The notes below the pieces were generated by a model. The model was not told the DNA's origin and ran no database searches. It saw only the letters and a list, made by a program, of their open reading frames with translations. From contig NZ_BKNN01000014.1 of assembly GCF_008993995.1 (NCBI RefSeq), positions 1 through 56,019 on the forward strand: 56,019 nt of DNA, read 5' to 3'. Both the position numbers and the translations under genes were made by a program. The stretch comes from Acinetobacter brisouii (GTDB lineage: Bacteria > Pseudomonadota > Gammaproteobacteria > Pseudomonadales > Moraxellaceae). Below are positions 1 through 9,096 of the stretch, in pieces (positions within the stretch are counted from its first letter, which is position 1; every line of letters begins with the position of its first letter).

Positions 1-29
1 CTTATAGATCTTGCGATAGGCTTATTAAT

Positions 30-221
30 ATGAGCTTAGAGACGAACAAATTCGATAAAAGATTAGTGAAAGAAATTATCATCATTTTGGTAATTAAAAT
101 CACTCTTCTCATGTTAATCAAAAATATTTGGTTTGATTCCCCAACCATTCCCAAAAACTTTGACAATCAAGTTGCCGAGCGTATCGCTGGCAGTTCATCC
201 CAAATTAAGGAGACACGTTGA
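30..221 (+). CDS. cydP: Small cytochrome bd-associated membrane protein (CydP-like)
   Basis: A 63-residue protein with one predicted membrane helix (about residues 14-31) after a charged N-terminus containing DKRLVKE. It lies directly upstream of cydA, and its stop codon overlaps the cydA start by one base (TGATG). Position, size and the KRLVKEI-then-hydrophobic pattern match the small subunit CydP found beside bd oxidases in Acinetobacter and other Gammaproteobacteria. It probably sits in the inner membrane with CydAB; its exact role is not shown by the sequence. The RBS is weak (AGG at about 17-19). The name rests on context and recollection of the family. Confidence 0.75.
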   Translation: MSLETNKFDKRLVKEIIIILVIKITLLMLIKNIWFDSPTIPKNFDNQVAERIAGSSSQIKETR

Positions 222-1810
222 TGATTTCTGAAAGCGTGGTCGATCTTTCGCGGTTGCAGTTTGCAATGACCGCGTTATATCACTTTTTATTTGTTCCATT
301 GACTTTAGGTATGTCATTTCTGCTTGCCATCATGGAAACAACCTATGTTGTTTCTGGCAAAGAAATTTATAAAGACATGACCAAATTTTGGGGCAAGCTT
401 TTCGGTATTAACTTTGCATTAGGTGTGACCACAGGCTTAACCATGGAGTTCCAGTTTGGTACAAACTGGGCGTATTACTCACACTATGTGGGTGATATTT
501 TTGGTGCACCTTTAGCGATTGAAGGCTTAATGGCATTCTTCCTTGAATCTACATTTATTGGTTTATTCTTCTTTGGATGGGAACGTCTTTCTCGCGTTCA
601 ACATTTGGGCGTCACTTGGTTGGTTGCTCTTGGCTCTAACTTATCAGCACTTTGGATCTTGATCGCAAATGGTTGGATGCAAAACCCTGTGGGTGCAGCA
701 TTCAATTTTGAAACGATGCGTATGGAATTGACCGATTTTGGTGCATTGCTGTTTAACCCTGTTGCCCAAGTAAAATTTGTTCATACCGTTTCTTCTGGTT
801 ATGTGACTGGTTCTATTTTTGTTCTCGCAATTTCAAGCTATTACCTGCTCAAAAAACGTGATTTAGCATTTGCACGTCGCTCGTTTGCAATCGCTGCCAT
901 TTTTGGACTTGCTTCAACATTCTGCGTGATCTTACTCGGTGATGAATCAGGTTATGAAATTGGTGATGTTCAAAAAACCAAACTCGCTGCCATTGAAGCG
1001 GAATGGCACACTGAACCTGCCCCTGCAAGTTTTACCTTGTTTGGTATTCCAAACCAACAAGAAATGCGTACCGACTATGCCATTAAAATTCCATATGTCT
1101 TGGGCTTAATTGCAACTCGTTCTACTACGGGTCAAGTGACTGGTATTCAAGACTTAATGACTGAACATGAAAATCGTATCCGTAATGGTATGGTGGCTTA
1201 TGGTCAACTCGAGCAACTTCGTGAAGGCAACCGCACTCCTGAATTGCTCACAGCATTTAAAGCAACTCAAAAAGACTTAGGCTATGGCTTACTTCTTAAA
1301 AAATATACACCAAATGTCACTGATGCAACTGATGAGCAAATCAAGTCTGCGGCTAAAGACAGTATTCCTAACGTAAAAGCATTATTCTTCACTTTCCGTG
1401 CGATGGTGGCTTCTGGCGTACTCATGCTGTTGTTGTTCCTTCTTGCTGCATGGTCTGTTGCCCGCCGTAACTTTGAACAAAAACCGTGGTTACTTAAATT
1501 TGCACTCTATGCATTACCATTACCGTGGATTGCAACACAAACGGGTTGGTATGTGGCCGAAGGTGGTCGTCAGCCTTGGACTATCGGTGAAGTATTACCA
1601 ACACACCTTTCAGCATCTAGCTTAAGTACAGGTGATCTTGCAGGCTCTATTTTTGCACTCGTTGCCTTCTACACTGTTCTGCTCATTATCGAAATGTACT
1701 TGATGATCAAATTTGCTCGCCTTGGCCCAAGCTCATTGCATACTGGCAAATATCATTTTGAAAAATCAGACACACATCACCAATCTGCTGTTGGGGAGGC
1801 TCAATCATGA
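221..1810 (+). CDS. cydA: Cytochrome bd ubiquinol oxidase subunit I
   Basis: CydA (529 aa) carries hemes b558, b595 and d and oxidises ubiquinol while reducing O2 to water in the inner membrane. The N-terminal heme ligand region is seen (LYHFLFVPL, His21). The quinol-binding Q loop has [12 protein letters not shown] and the C-terminal half has GRQPW. Multiple hydrophobic helices run throughout, and the length is normal for the family. I chose ATG 221 over the adjacent in-frame TTG at 218 because the AAGGAGA at 207-213 is well spaced for it. It is the second gene of cydP-cydA-cydB-cydX-ybgE and overlaps cydB by 4 bases, which suggests translational coupling. Confidence 0.97.
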   Translation: MISESVVDLSRLQFAMTALYHFLFVPLTLGMSFLLAIMETTYVVSGKEIYKDMTKFWGKLFGINFALGVTTGLTMEFQFGTNWAYYSHYVGDIFGAPLAIEGLMAFFLESTFIGLFFFGWERLSRVQHLGVTWLVALGSNLSALWILIANGWMQNPVGAAFNFETMRMELTDFGALLFNPVAQVKFVHTVSSGYVTGSIFVLAISSYYLLKKRDLAFARRSFAIAAIFGLASTFCVILLGDESGYEIGDVQKTKLAAIEAEWHTEPAPASFTLFGIPNQQEMRTDYAIKIPYVLGLIATRSTTGQVTGIQDLMTEHENRIRNGMVAYGQLEQLREGNRTPELLTAFKATQKDLGYGLLLKKYTPNVTDATDEQIKSAAKDSIPNVKALFFTFRAMVASGVLMLLLFLLAAWSVARRNFEQKPWLLKFALYALPLPWIATQTGWYVAEGGRQPWTIGEVLPTHLSASSLSTGDLAGSIFALVAFYTVLLIIEMYLMIKFARLGPSSLHTGKYHFEKSDTHHQSAVGEAQS

Positions 1811-2952
1811 TTGAATATGAATTACTCAAAATCATTTGGTGGGTTCTTGTCGGTGTCTTATTAATTGGCTTTGCTCTAACCGATGGCTTTGACATGGGTT
1901 CCATGGCAATCATGCCTTTCGTAGGTAAAACCGATAATGAACGTCGTGCTGCAATCAATACGATTGCACCACACTGGGATGGTAACCAAGTTTGGTTTAT
2001 TACTGCAGGCGGTGCATTATTTGCAGCTTGGCCAATGGTTTATGCGGTTGCGTTCTCAGGTATGTACTGGGCACTTTTACTGGTGTTATTTGCCTTGTTC
2101 CTACGTCCTGTTGGTTTTGACTATCGTTCAAAACTAGAAAATACCAAATGGCGTACATCATGGGACTGGGGTTTATGTGTGGGTGGTGCAGTTCCAGCAC
2201 TCGTATTTGGTGTTGCATTTGGTAACTTATTCCAAGGCGTACCGTTCCACTTTGATGACACACTACGTTCAGAATACACAGGTAGCTTCTTTGCCCTGCT
2301 CAACCCATTTGCTTTAGTCTGTGGTGTTGTGAGTTTATCAATGCTATCTGCACATGGTGGTGCTTGGTTAATGTTGCGTACAGATGGTGTCTTACGTCAA
2401 CGCTCTTCCAAAACAACTCAAATTATGGGTATTGTGTTCTTGGTCTGCTTCTTGGTTACAGGTGCGTGGTTATACTTCGGTCAAATGCCAGGTTATAGCC
2501 TAGCAACAGCACTCAATACAGATGCTGCAATTAACCCATTAACTAAACATGTCGTGACCAATGCAAACCCAGGTTGGATGAATAACTATTCAACTTATCC
2601 AATCACGATGGCTGCTCCAGTCATTGCAATTTTAGGTGGCTTACTGACTATTGTTGGTGGTGGTTCAGGTAAAGCAGGTTTAAGTTTTACAGGTACAAGT
2701 TTAAGTATTGTTGGTGCGATCTTAACCTCTGGTTTTGCGCTATTCCCATTCTTACTTCCATCAAGTATTGATCCAACATCAAGCTTAACCATGTGGGATG
2801 CAACTTCAAGTCACCGCACCTTAATGGTAATGACCGTTGCAGCATGTATCTTCGTTCCAATTATTTTGCTATACACCACATGGTGTTACTACAAAATGTG
2901 GGGCGTTATTACCAATAAACATATTGAAACTCATTCACATAGTTTGTACTAA
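1807..2952 (+). CDS. cydB: Cytochrome bd ubiquinol oxidase subunit II
   Basis: CydB (381 aa) is the second large subunit of the bd oxidase, a multi-helix inner membrane protein that pairs with CydA. The N-terminus has the characteristic [11 protein letters not shown] segment and the early [11 protein letters not shown] motif of the family. The ATG lies within the ATGA overlap with the cydA stop, so its translation is probably coupled to cydA. The length is standard for CydB. Downstream, cydX starts after 14 bases, which places it in the same transcript. Identification is secure. Confidence 0.97.
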   Translation: MIEYELLKIIWWVLVGVLLIGFALTDGFDMGSMAIMPFVGKTDNERRAAINTIAPHWDGNQVWFITAGGALFAAWPMVYAVAFSGMYWALLLVLFALFLRPVGFDYRSKLENTKWRTSWDWGLCVGGAVPALVFGVAFGNLFQGVPFHFDDTLRSEYTGSFFALLNPFALVCGVVSLSMLSAHGGAWLMLRTDGVLRQRSSKTTQIMGIVFLVCFLVTGAWLYFGQMPGYSLATALNTDAAINPLTKHVVTNANPGWMNNYSTYPITMAAPVIAILGGLLTIVGGGSGKAGLSFTGTSLSIVGAILTSGFALFPFLLPSSIDPTSSLTMWDATSSHRTLMVMTVAACIFVPIILLYTTWCYYKMWGVITNKHIETHSHSLY

Positions 2953-2966
2953 TAGGAGAATCGGAT

Positions 2967-3068
2967 ATGTGGTATTTTGCGTGGATTCTCGGAATTTTAA
3001 TGGCTTGTTTTGCGAGTGTACTCAGTGCTCTTTACACTGAACATCATCAAGACTTAGACGAGGAATAA
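2967..3068 (+). CDS. cydX: Cytochrome bd oxidase small subunit CydX
   Basis: A 33-residue reading frame starting MWYFAWILG, with one hydrophobic helix and an acidic tail ending DLDEE. This is the typical CydX pattern: a very short protein immediately after cydB that binds CydA and is needed for stable bd oxidase. AGGAG at 2954-2958 is correctly spaced from ATG 2967. Only 4 bases separate its stop codon from ybgE. The gene is easily missed by automated callers because of its size. Confidence 0.93.
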   Translation: MWYFAWILGILMACFASVLSALYTEHHQDLDEE

Positions 3069-3072
3069 GAAC

Positions 3073-3366
3073 ATGGCTGAAGCAATGACCGCACCTACAA
3101 AAGGCACAGCACAGATTCTCATGATGATTGTTTCTTTCATGCTGGCATTGCCTTTGGCTGCTATTCTACTCATTTATCCATCGCTAATGCTTGATGCAAA
3201 TGGGCATTATAACCATAGTGTTCTAATGCTCGTCATGCTCGGTATTTCAGGTGGATTCATCTATGGTGTAGGATTTGTTCCTCAGTTTTGGCTATGGAAA
3301 TGGTTATTTAACCCGATAGTGGCATGGCCACTCATGGCTGTCGGTTATTATCTCTGGCTAGGCTAA
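3073..3366 (+). CDS. ybgE: Cyd operon protein YbgE
   Basis: A 97-residue membrane protein with about three hydrophobic segments (residues 13-35, 46-69 and 75-95). It is the last gene of the cyd operon and begins 4 bases after cydX, preceded by GAGGAATAAGAAC. Position and size match the YbgE family, a membrane protein co-transcribed with cydAB whose function is still unclear. A strong hairpin terminator follows, closing the operon. Confidence 0.85.
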   Translation: MAEAMTAPTKGTAQILMMIVSFMLALPLAAILLIYPSLMLDANGHYNHSVLMLVMLGISGGFIYGVGFVPQFWLWKWLFNPIVAWPLMAVGYYLWLG

Positions 3367-3380
3367 AAAAATTTCCAAAT

Positions 3381-3406
3381 AAAAAACCAGCATAAGCTGG
3401 TTTTTT
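3381..3406. terminator. Bidirectional terminator between ybgE and the nitroreductase gene
   Basis: A perfect stem (CCAGC, ATAA loop, GCTGG) is flanked by A6 on the left and T6 on the right. It can therefore end transcription from both converging genes. Confidence 0.9.
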
Positions 3407-3423
3407 ATTGCATGATGCTTCAG

Positions 3424-4017
3424 TTAGTTAAAAGTTTTGAAACGTACTTCATCATCCATAAAGGTTTTTTCGCCAGCAGGTGCTTCAATTGAACCAAATA
3501 CCAATTGGGCACGTAATTTCCAACTTGCTGGTACTGCAAAAGTTTCAGCCGTTTCAGCATCAACAATTGGGTTATAGTGCTGTAACGATGCACCAACACC
3601 TTGTTCAGACAACGCTGTCCATACTGCAAATTGAGCGATTGCAGAAGAATGTTCAGACCATACAGGGAAGTTATCCGCATAAGCTGCGAATTTTTCTTGT
3701 AAATCTTTAATTACATCTTGATCTTCATAGAACAATACTGTGCCTTTGCCCGCAGCAAAACTATTAATTTTATTGCTAGTCGCTTCAAATGCTGCTTCTG
3801 GCACAATTTTACGTAAAGTTTCACGCACAATTTCCCAAAACTTAACATGTGATGCATCAAACAAAATAACCGCACGTGAGGATTGAGAATTAAATGATGA
3901 TGGGCTTAAACGGATCGTTTTTTTAATTAACGCTTCAAGCTCAGCATTCGGTACAGTCACGTTATTACCAATAGCATAAATGGTACGGCGTTTTTCAATT
4001 TGATCGATAAAAGACAT
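3424..4017 (-). CDS. Nitroreductase family protein
   Basis: A 197-residue protein of the FMN-dependent nitroreductase fold. The N-terminus has the usual RRTIYAIG start and the SPSSFNSQSSR flavin-binding segment near residues 37-47. The middle has WSEHSSAIAQFAVWTALSEQ, and GVGASLQHYNP is the conserved C-terminal flavin motif. It resembles the short HBN1/FRM2-type subgroup. Likely activity is NAD(P)H-dependent reduction of nitro compounds or quinones in the cytoplasm; the substrate cannot be told from sequence. AAGGAG lies about 8 bases before the ATG. It is a single gene, convergent with the cyd operon. Confidence 0.88.
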   Translation of the reverse strand: MSFIDQIEKRRTIYAIGNNVTVPNAELEALIKKTIRLSPSSFNSQSSRAVILFDASHVKFWEIVRETLRKIVPEAAFEATSNKINSFAAGKGTVLFYEDQDVIKDLQEKFAAYADNFPVWSEHSSAIAQFAVWTALSEQGVGASLQHYNPIVDAETAETFAVPASWKLRAQLVFGSIEAPAGEKTFMDDEVRFKTFN

Positions 4018-4126
4018 GTTGCAACTCCTTATTGTTACAATTTTAGGAATACTGAATAGCTATAATTCTAATGTTTTATATGCCTGATAAAAGCAGGATT
4101 ATCTAAACACTGTGTTCTATTTTTAG

Positions 4127-4163
4127 AATAAAAATGGATAGCATTACAAGATACTATCCATTT
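4127..4163 (-). terminator. Terminator downstream of ftsY
   Basis: Read on the minus strand, this is a 10-bp perfect inverted repeat (AAATGGATAG / CTATCCATTT) with a 12-base loop, followed by a T-rich stretch. It lies 14 bases past the ftsY stop. Confidence 0.75.
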
Positions 4164-4176
4164 ATAAAATTTGAGT

Positions 4177-5289
4177 TTATTTGTCCGTTTCAAATAATGC
4201 AGCAACAAATGCTTTTGCAGAAAAAGGACGCAAATCATCAATTTTTTCACCGACACCAATAAATCGGATTGGAACATGTGTACGGCTTGCGATATTAAAG
4301 AGTACACCACCTTTTGCTGTGCCATCCAATTTAGTAATCGTAATGCCTGTTAAGCCAACTGCATGATCAAACTCTTGGACTTGATTAATTGCATTTTGTC
4401 CTGTACCCGCATCGACCACCAGCATAATTTCATGCGGTGCAGTTGCATCAATTTTTTGCATAACACGTTTAACTTTCTTCAACTCTTCCATTAAGTTGCT
4501 TTTGTTATGCAAACGACCAGCAGTATCGGCAATCAGTACATCTACGCCTTTAGCACGTGCGCTTTCAAATGCATCAAAGATTACAGAAGCACTGTCTGCC
4601 CCATGCCCCTGAGCAACTACAGCAATATTGTTCCGCTCACCCCAAATTTGTAATTGTTCAGTCGCTGCTGCACGGAATGTATCACCCGCAGCTAACATGA
4701 CTTTTTTACCTTCGCCTTGTAAACGTTTTGCTAACTTGCCAATTGTTGTAGTTTTACCAACACCGTTGACACCCACCATCAAGATCACATATGGGTTCTT
4801 GTTGCTGTCGATATGTAATGGTTTAACACGCGGTGCAAGTAATGCAACCAATTCTTCTTGCAATGCCTTATATAGCGAATGAGAATAAATCAAATCACCA
4901 CGAGCTGTACGTTCAGTCAAATTGGTAATAATGGTTTTTGTTGCCTCAACACCAATATCTGCAATAAGCAGTTGTTCTTCAACTTCTTCTAACAGCTCAT
5001 CATCAATTTCTTTACCGCCAATCAGAATATTGACCATACCATCGGTAAAGTTCTTACGGGTTTTAGTCAAACCTTCTTTCATTCGACCAAAGAAACCCGT
5101 TTTTGGTTTCTCGTCTTCTGCTATTTCAGAAACTTGCGCAGTCGCTTGTGGCTGTACATCAACAACTGGTTCAGCTTTTTTCTCTACAATTGGGACATCA
5201 ACAGCAGGTAAACTTGGCAAAGTGACATCATCATCACCAATCTCTGCATCTATCAAAAATTTGTTTTGCCCATGTGTTTGTTGTTGCAT
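4177..5289 (-). CDS. ftsY: Signal recognition particle receptor FtsY
   Basis: FtsY (370 aa) is the SRP receptor GTPase that docks ribosome-nascent chain complexes at the inner membrane. The sequence shows an acidic N-terminal region (residues 1-60), then the helical N domain. The G domain follows, with GVNGVGKTTTIGKLA (about 173-187), DTFRAAA, DTAGR and TKLDGTAKGG, and the C-terminal GVGEKIDDLRPF closing motif. The acidic A domain is shorter than in E. coli, as in many relatives. AAGGGATC precedes the ATG. It stands alone here, not with ftsE-ftsX. Confidence 0.97.
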   Translation of the reverse strand: MQQQTHGQNKFLIDAEIGDDDVTLPSLPAVDVPIVEKKAEPVVDVQPQATAQVSEIAEDEKPKTGFFGRMKEGLTKTRKNFTDGMVNILIGGKEIDDELLEEVEEQLLIADIGVEATKTIITNLTERTARGDLIYSHSLYKALQEELVALLAPRVKPLHIDSNKNPYVILMVGVNGVGKTTTIGKLAKRLQGEGKKVMLAAGDTFRAAATEQLQIWGERNNIAVVAQGHGADSASVIFDAFESARAKGVDVLIADTAGRLHNKSNLMEELKKVKRVMQKIDATAPHEIMLVVDAGTGQNAINQVQEFDHAVGLTGITITKLDGTAKGGVLFNIASRTHVPIRFIGVGEKIDDLRPFSAKAFVAALFETDK

Positions 5290-5366
5290 GCTGATCCCTT
5301 GAAAAACATTGCATTAAAAAGGGCAAGTTTACCACAAGTTTTCGATATTCTGCCGATCAGCGCTGG

Positions 5367-5702
5367 CTAAAATCTCTGCGGTGTATCATCTAGATCTAAG
5401 GCTGGATATTGAGTCATCATAAACTGTTCATACTGGTAAGCACGTATGACATGAAAATATTGCCATTGTTTTAAATCTGACTGCTGTAAAACCTGATTGG
5501 CTAACTGTTGTGTTTTTGGGTACTGTGCAGAATGCGCTAATTGCAAGATTGCATTATATTGCTTAACTTGTATTGGACAGATACACAGCAAATACACAAA
5601 GCCAATTACAAACAAAACAATTGAACTGATTAAAAAATGAGAGAAATACTGAAAGGAAATTTTGTTTCTAAATGTGGCAAGAATGTCTATAGATTTAAGC
5701 AT
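5367..5702 (-). CDS. Hypothetical single-helix membrane protein
   Basis: An unrecognised protein of 111 residues. A hydrophobic helix at about residues 21-43 anchors it. The rest is soluble and rich in glutamine and tyrosine, with helix-forming repeats of QLA and QLANQVLQQ type. ATG 5702 is preferred over an upstream in-frame TTG because AGAGG is properly spaced for it. It lies between ftsY and another small membrane protein, all on the minus strand. It is probably a genus-level hypothetical. No function can be inferred. Confidence 0.6.
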   Translation of the reverse strand: MLKSIDILATFRNKISFQYFSHFLISSIVLFVIGFVYLLCICPIQVKQYNAILQLAHSAQYPKTQQLANQVLQQSDLKQWQYFHVIRAYQYEQFMMTQYPALDLDDTPQRF

Positions 5703-5794
5703 GACCAACCTCTATCGACTGTCTAGTGTAAGTTGATCATGCCCGAAGTACAATAGTTAAAGTTGATACGAAACAATAACTAAACCGAATCAAG

Positions 5795-6157
5795 CTAGCC
5801 TGTTACATGCCGAACAAATGCAAAATATAAAATAACAGCAATAATCACCAAAATTACGACCAGCAAAAACACATTCACGCCTTCTTCTGCATGTGGTGGA
5901 TGTAATGGATCTTCTACCGCCAAACGACGTAATTCGCGATTATAAATTTTATAAAATTCGGCACGCTGCTCTAAGCCAAGTTGCCGAGTGAAATTGGAGA
6001 TTCTAGATCGATGAGCGATTCCTAATTCGCCAATATGTTGATCTTCATGATAAATTGCCTCGCCTAACTGCTGACGATGCAATTGGGCAAGTGCTTTTAT
6101 TTGTGTATGGTCTAAAGGTACATCAAATTCTAAACCGTCTATTGTTGTTGCCGTCAT
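5795..6157 (-). CDS. Hypothetical protein with C-terminal membrane anchor
   Basis: A 120-residue protein with a soluble, charged and helical N-terminal part and one strong hydrophobic helix at about residues 95-115 (VFLLVVILVIIAVILYF), followed by a short tail RHVTG. This layout suggests a tail-anchored inner membrane protein with its main domain in the cytoplasm. AAGGAGCG lies well placed before ATG 6157. No family is recognised. Its upstream neighbour is divergent. Confidence 0.7.
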   Translation of the reverse strand: MTATTIDGLEFDVPLDHTQIKALAQLHRQQLGEAIYHEDQHIGELGIAHRSRISNFTRQLGLEQRAEFYKIYNRELRRLAVEDPLHPPHAEEGVNVFLLVVILVIIAVILYFAFVRHVTG

Positions 6158-6373
6158 GGTTCACGCTCCTTGTTATAGTTTTATATTTCCATATTAATAA
6201 AAATTATTTCTGCTGAATGTTTAATCATGTAAACTTGAAAATATAGAGTTTGACCCCATAGTTAGATTGACTTAATATGTGAATTGTAATATTAGTTAAA
6301 TCTAAACATGTTAATTTAACTTTAGACTTTTGTATAAGTCGGTCGTAATCATAATTAAAATAAGGAGCTATAT

Positions 6374-6607
6374 ATGATTCAACAATTTTCTCAACAAGAC
6401 TTAGAGCATGTGTACGCAAATGCTGTCAACACAATCCAATCACAAATGATTTTTTGTGATGCTGTGAAAGACTTAGAAAATGTTGCACATGCAGGTCACG
6501 GTAAAGCTGCATTATTCTTGGCTGAACTATATACCCAAGGATTCCGTGTAGAACGGGACAGCTTAAAAGCACAATACTGGCAGAAACTGGCAACCATGAA
6601 AGCATAA
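6374..6607 (+). CDS. Small protein with a single Sel1-like repeat
   Basis: A 77-residue protein. Residues about 38-72 (GHGKAALFLAELYTQG, then KAQYWQKLA) match one Sel1/TPR-like repeat, normally a protein-interaction unit found in tandem arrays. A lone repeat is unusual and suggests a small adaptor. AAGGAG at 6362-6367 supports the start. No signal peptide is seen, so it is probably cytoplasmic. It is a monocistronic unit closed by a terminator. Function unknown. Confidence 0.75.
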   Translation: MIQQFSQQDLEHVYANAVNTIQSQMIFCDAVKDLENVAHAGHGKAALFLAELYTQGFRVERDSLKAQYWQKLATMKA

Positions 6608-6610
6608 AAC

Positions 6611-6634
6611 AACGTCACCTAGGTGGCGTTTTTT
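6611..6634 (+). terminator. Terminator after the Sel1-repeat gene
   Basis: Hairpin AACGTCACC / GGTGGCGTT with one wobble pair, followed by a T run, 3 bases past the stop codon. Confidence 0.85.
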
Positions 6635-6765
6635 AATTCCTTTTTTTATGACTTGTGCGTAAATTTTTATATACATTTCTTCATTTCTGATGTCTTGCAA
6701 AATCTCTTGATTTATTCCATCTTAAGTCTACAACTAGAAAAAAAGCAGTGGAGGATAATATCAAT

Positions 6766-7197
6766 ATGACCAATGTAGCCCATGTGATTCAACAAAAATT
6801 TGACCAATCTATATATACCATCGCTCCTGATGCTTCCATTACTGAAGCTGTTGTACTTATGGCAACTAAAGATATCGGTGCTTTAATTGTTACTGAAGGA
6901 CAACAAGTCGTCGGAATTTTATCGGAACGAGACTGCGCACGAAAAATTATTATGCGAGATTTACCCGCAGATAATACACAAGTCTGTGAACTGATGACCT
7001 CTGCGGTCATCAGTGTGCGCTTACATAACAGCGTTGAAGAATGCTTAAAGCTCATGACAGATCGTCATTTACGCCACTTGCCAGTATTAGAAGACGAACG
7101 CTTAGTTGGTATGGTCGCTGTTGGAGATTTGGTTAAAGCCGTCATCGACGATCAGCATGAATTGATTGCGCAGCTACAGCATTATATTTCACATTAG
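6766..7197 (+). CDS. Tandem CBS-domain protein (copy 1)
   Basis: A 143-residue protein made of two CBS domains (about residues 10-65 and 75-135). Typical motifs are IGALIVTEGQQVVGILSERD in the first and LRHLPVLEDERLVGMVAVGD in the second. Such pairs form one Bateman module that binds adenosyl nucleotides and senses energy charge; no catalytic domain is attached. The start at ATG 6766 is preferred because GGAGG (6750-6754) sits just upstream, whereas the in-frame GTG at 6748 overlaps that site. A close paralogue follows at 7300. Confidence 0.88.
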   Translation: MTNVAHVIQQKFDQSIYTIAPDASITEAVVLMATKDIGALIVTEGQQVVGILSERDCARKIIMRDLPADNTQVCELMTSAVISVRLHNSVEECLKLMTDRHLRHLPVLEDERLVGMVAVGDLVKAVIDDQHELIAQLQHYISH

Positions 7198-7299
7198 ATG
7201 TAATGTTTTTTACATATTCAAGAATTAAATCTGTTGAAAATTCAGGGGAATTATTTCATTTTAATCATGCACTAGAACAACGAAAAATCTAGGTAAATC

Positions 7300-7803
7300 A
7301 TGACAAATATTAAATATGTAATTGAAAAAAAACTTGATCCATCTGTACACACGATTTCACCTTCCGCTTCAGTAACTGAAGCGATTTCTTTAATAGCAAA
7401 CAAAAATATTGGGGCTTTGATTGTCACTGAAGAAACACGCGTGGTTAGAATTTTGTCAGAGCGAGATTGCGCGCGCAAAATGCTGAAACATCAATTTCTC
7501 ACAGAAGAAGTTCAAGTCCAGCAGCTTATGACAGCCAATGTTTTGACAGTTGCGCTTGAACATAGTGTGAAAGATAGTCTAAAACTGATGACTGATCACC
7601 ATTTACGCCACTTGCCTGTTCTTGAGCAAGAACGACTGGTAGGCATGGTTGCTGTAGGAGATTTAATCAAAGCAGTGATGGAAGATCAAAATGCGTTCAT
7701 TCAGCAATTAGAATACTATATCGATCAATATGGTGCTCTTGCTGATGCCACAATCCAAGATCAACAAAAACTGATTCAGCAACTCCAGTCTTACGAGTCC
7801 TAA
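7300..7803 (+). CDS. Tandem CBS-domain protein (copy 2)
   Basis: A 167-residue paralogue of the preceding gene, with two CBS domains and a C-terminal glutamine-rich helical extension (about residues 135-167) absent from copy 1. The conserved VVGILSERD of copy 1 reads VVRILSERD here, with arginine replacing a glycine normally conserved in CBS strands. The nucleotide-binding behaviour may therefore differ. The gap of about 100 bases and similar order suggest tandem duplication. It is likely a cytoplasmic nucleotide sensor, partner unknown. A strong terminator follows. Confidence 0.85.
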   Translation: MTNIKYVIEKKLDPSVHTISPSASVTEAISLIANKNIGALIVTEETRVVRILSERDCARKMLKHQFLTEEVQVQQLMTANVLTVALEHSVKDSLKLMTDHHLRHLPVLEQERLVGMVAVGDLIKAVMEDQNAFIQQLEYYIDQYGALADATIQDQQKLIQQLQSYES

Positions 7804-7816
7804 AAAAGATCCACAT

Positions 7817-7848
7817 AAAAGAGCGATGTTTACATCGCTCTTTTTTTT
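7817..7848 (+). terminator. Terminator after the CBS gene pair
   Basis: Perfect 9-bp stem GAGCGATGT / ACATCGCTC with a two-base apex, A4 before it and T8 after it. It may also serve the converging trpB transcript. Confidence 0.9.
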
Positions 7849-7871
7849 ATTGCTTATAACTTTCTATCTAT

Positions 7872-9074
7872 TTACAGTCCCAGTTTCTGTGCAACATAGT
7901 CTGCATCTTTATCGCCACGACCCGACAAGTTAACCACTATTTTTGTGTCTTTTGATAAATGTGGCGCTTCTCGCAATGCCCATGCAACAGCATGTGAACT
8001 TTCTAGTGCAGGAACAATCCCTTCTACACGAGATAGTGTCATAAAAGCATCCAGACATTCCTGATCTGTTGCTGTGGTATATTCCACTCGTCCCAAATCT
8101 TTTAAGAAACTGTGCTGTGGCCCTACCCCTGGGTAATCTAATCCCGAAGCAATCGAATGCACAGGCAAAGGTTGTCCCTGTTCATCTTCTAAAACATAGC
8201 ATGCCATACCATGAATTTGGCTGGGTTTACCCAAAGTTAATGTTGCTGAATGTTGAGTCGTGTCCAAACCATAACCCGCCGGCTCAACACCAATCAGTTT
8301 GACATCCTCTTCGTTCAAAAAGGCTGTAAATGCACCAATTGCATTTGAACCACCGCCAACACAAGCGACCACATAATCTGGAAACTGCTGAAACTGTGCC
8401 TGACTTTGAACTTTAATTTCATCGCCAATAATCGCTTGGAAATCCCGTACCATTTTTGGAAATGGATGCGGTCCAACCACCGAACCAATTGCATAAATAT
8501 AGTTTTCAGGGTCTTTTAAATATTCTTCAAAGGCACTGTCCACAGCATCTTTTAAGGTTGCTGTTCCTTGAGTCACCGCAACGAGTTTTGCACCCAAAAT
8601 TTTCATTTTCACGACATTCGGATGTTCTTTTTCAATATCGACTTGTCCCATGTGAATTTCACAAGGAATACCGACCAACGCACAGGCTGTCGCCAATGCA
8701 ACACCATGCTGCCCTGCACCTGTTTCAGCAATCACTTTGGTTTTGCCCATGTATTTTGCAAGTAGAGCTTCACCTAAACAGTGATTGATTTTATGAGCGC
8801 CTGTATGATTGAGGTCTTCACGTTTTAAATAAATCTGTGCGCCGCCCAACTGTTCAGACAAACGTTTCGCATAAAATAACGGGCTCGGACGCCCCACATA
8901 ATGCTGAAATAAATCATTCAGTTCTTGTTGAAATTCAGGCGTATGTCGAATTTTTTCGTATGCGCTATTAATGTCATCCATCGCAGCTTTTAAATGCGGT
9001 GGAATAAACTGTCCACCATATTGCCCAAAAAAACCATCTTGTGTGGGTAAGGCAAAGCCCTGTAATTGCTGCAT
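7872..9074 (-). CDS. trpB: Tryptophan synthase beta chain-like protein, stand-alone
   Basis: TrpB (400 aa) condenses indole with serine using PLP. The sequence keeps the PLP lysine (HTGAHKIN, Lys95), the catalytic glutamate in AETGAGQHG (Glu117), the phosphate-binding GGGSNAIG loop and the C-terminal NLSGRGDKD. However, no trpA, trpF or other trp gene lies nearby, and several segments ([25 protein letters not shown]) look divergent from the common proteobacterial enzyme. It may be a second TrpB acting on free indole rather than the pathway enzyme; this is inference. It follows the VWA gene on the same strand with a 22-base gap. Confidence 0.88.
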   Translation of the reverse strand: MQQLQGFALPTQDGFFGQYGGQFIPPHLKAAMDDINSAYEKIRHTPEFQQELNDLFQHYVGRPSPLFYAKRLSEQLGGAQIYLKREDLNHTGAHKINHCLGEALLAKYMGKTKVIAETGAGQHGVALATACALVGIPCEIHMGQVDIEKEHPNVVKMKILGAKLVAVTQGTATLKDAVDSAFEEYLKDPENYIYAIGSVVGPHPFPKMVRDFQAIIGDEIKVQSQAQFQQFPDYVVACVGGGSNAIGAFTAFLNEEDVKLIGVEPAGYGLDTTQHSATLTLGKPSQIHGMACYVLEDEQGQPLPVHSIASGLDYPGVGPQHSFLKDLGRVEYTTATDQECLDAFMTLSRVEGIVPALESSHAVAWALREAPHLSKDTKIVVNLSGRGDKDADYVAQKLGL

Positions 9075-9096
9075 GATATTACCTCTTCATTTATTG

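Noticed and set aside
4922-5302. 126-codon plus-strand ORF opposite ftsY
   Set aside because: Serine-rich shadow of the conserved FtsY frame; no RBS or family pattern.
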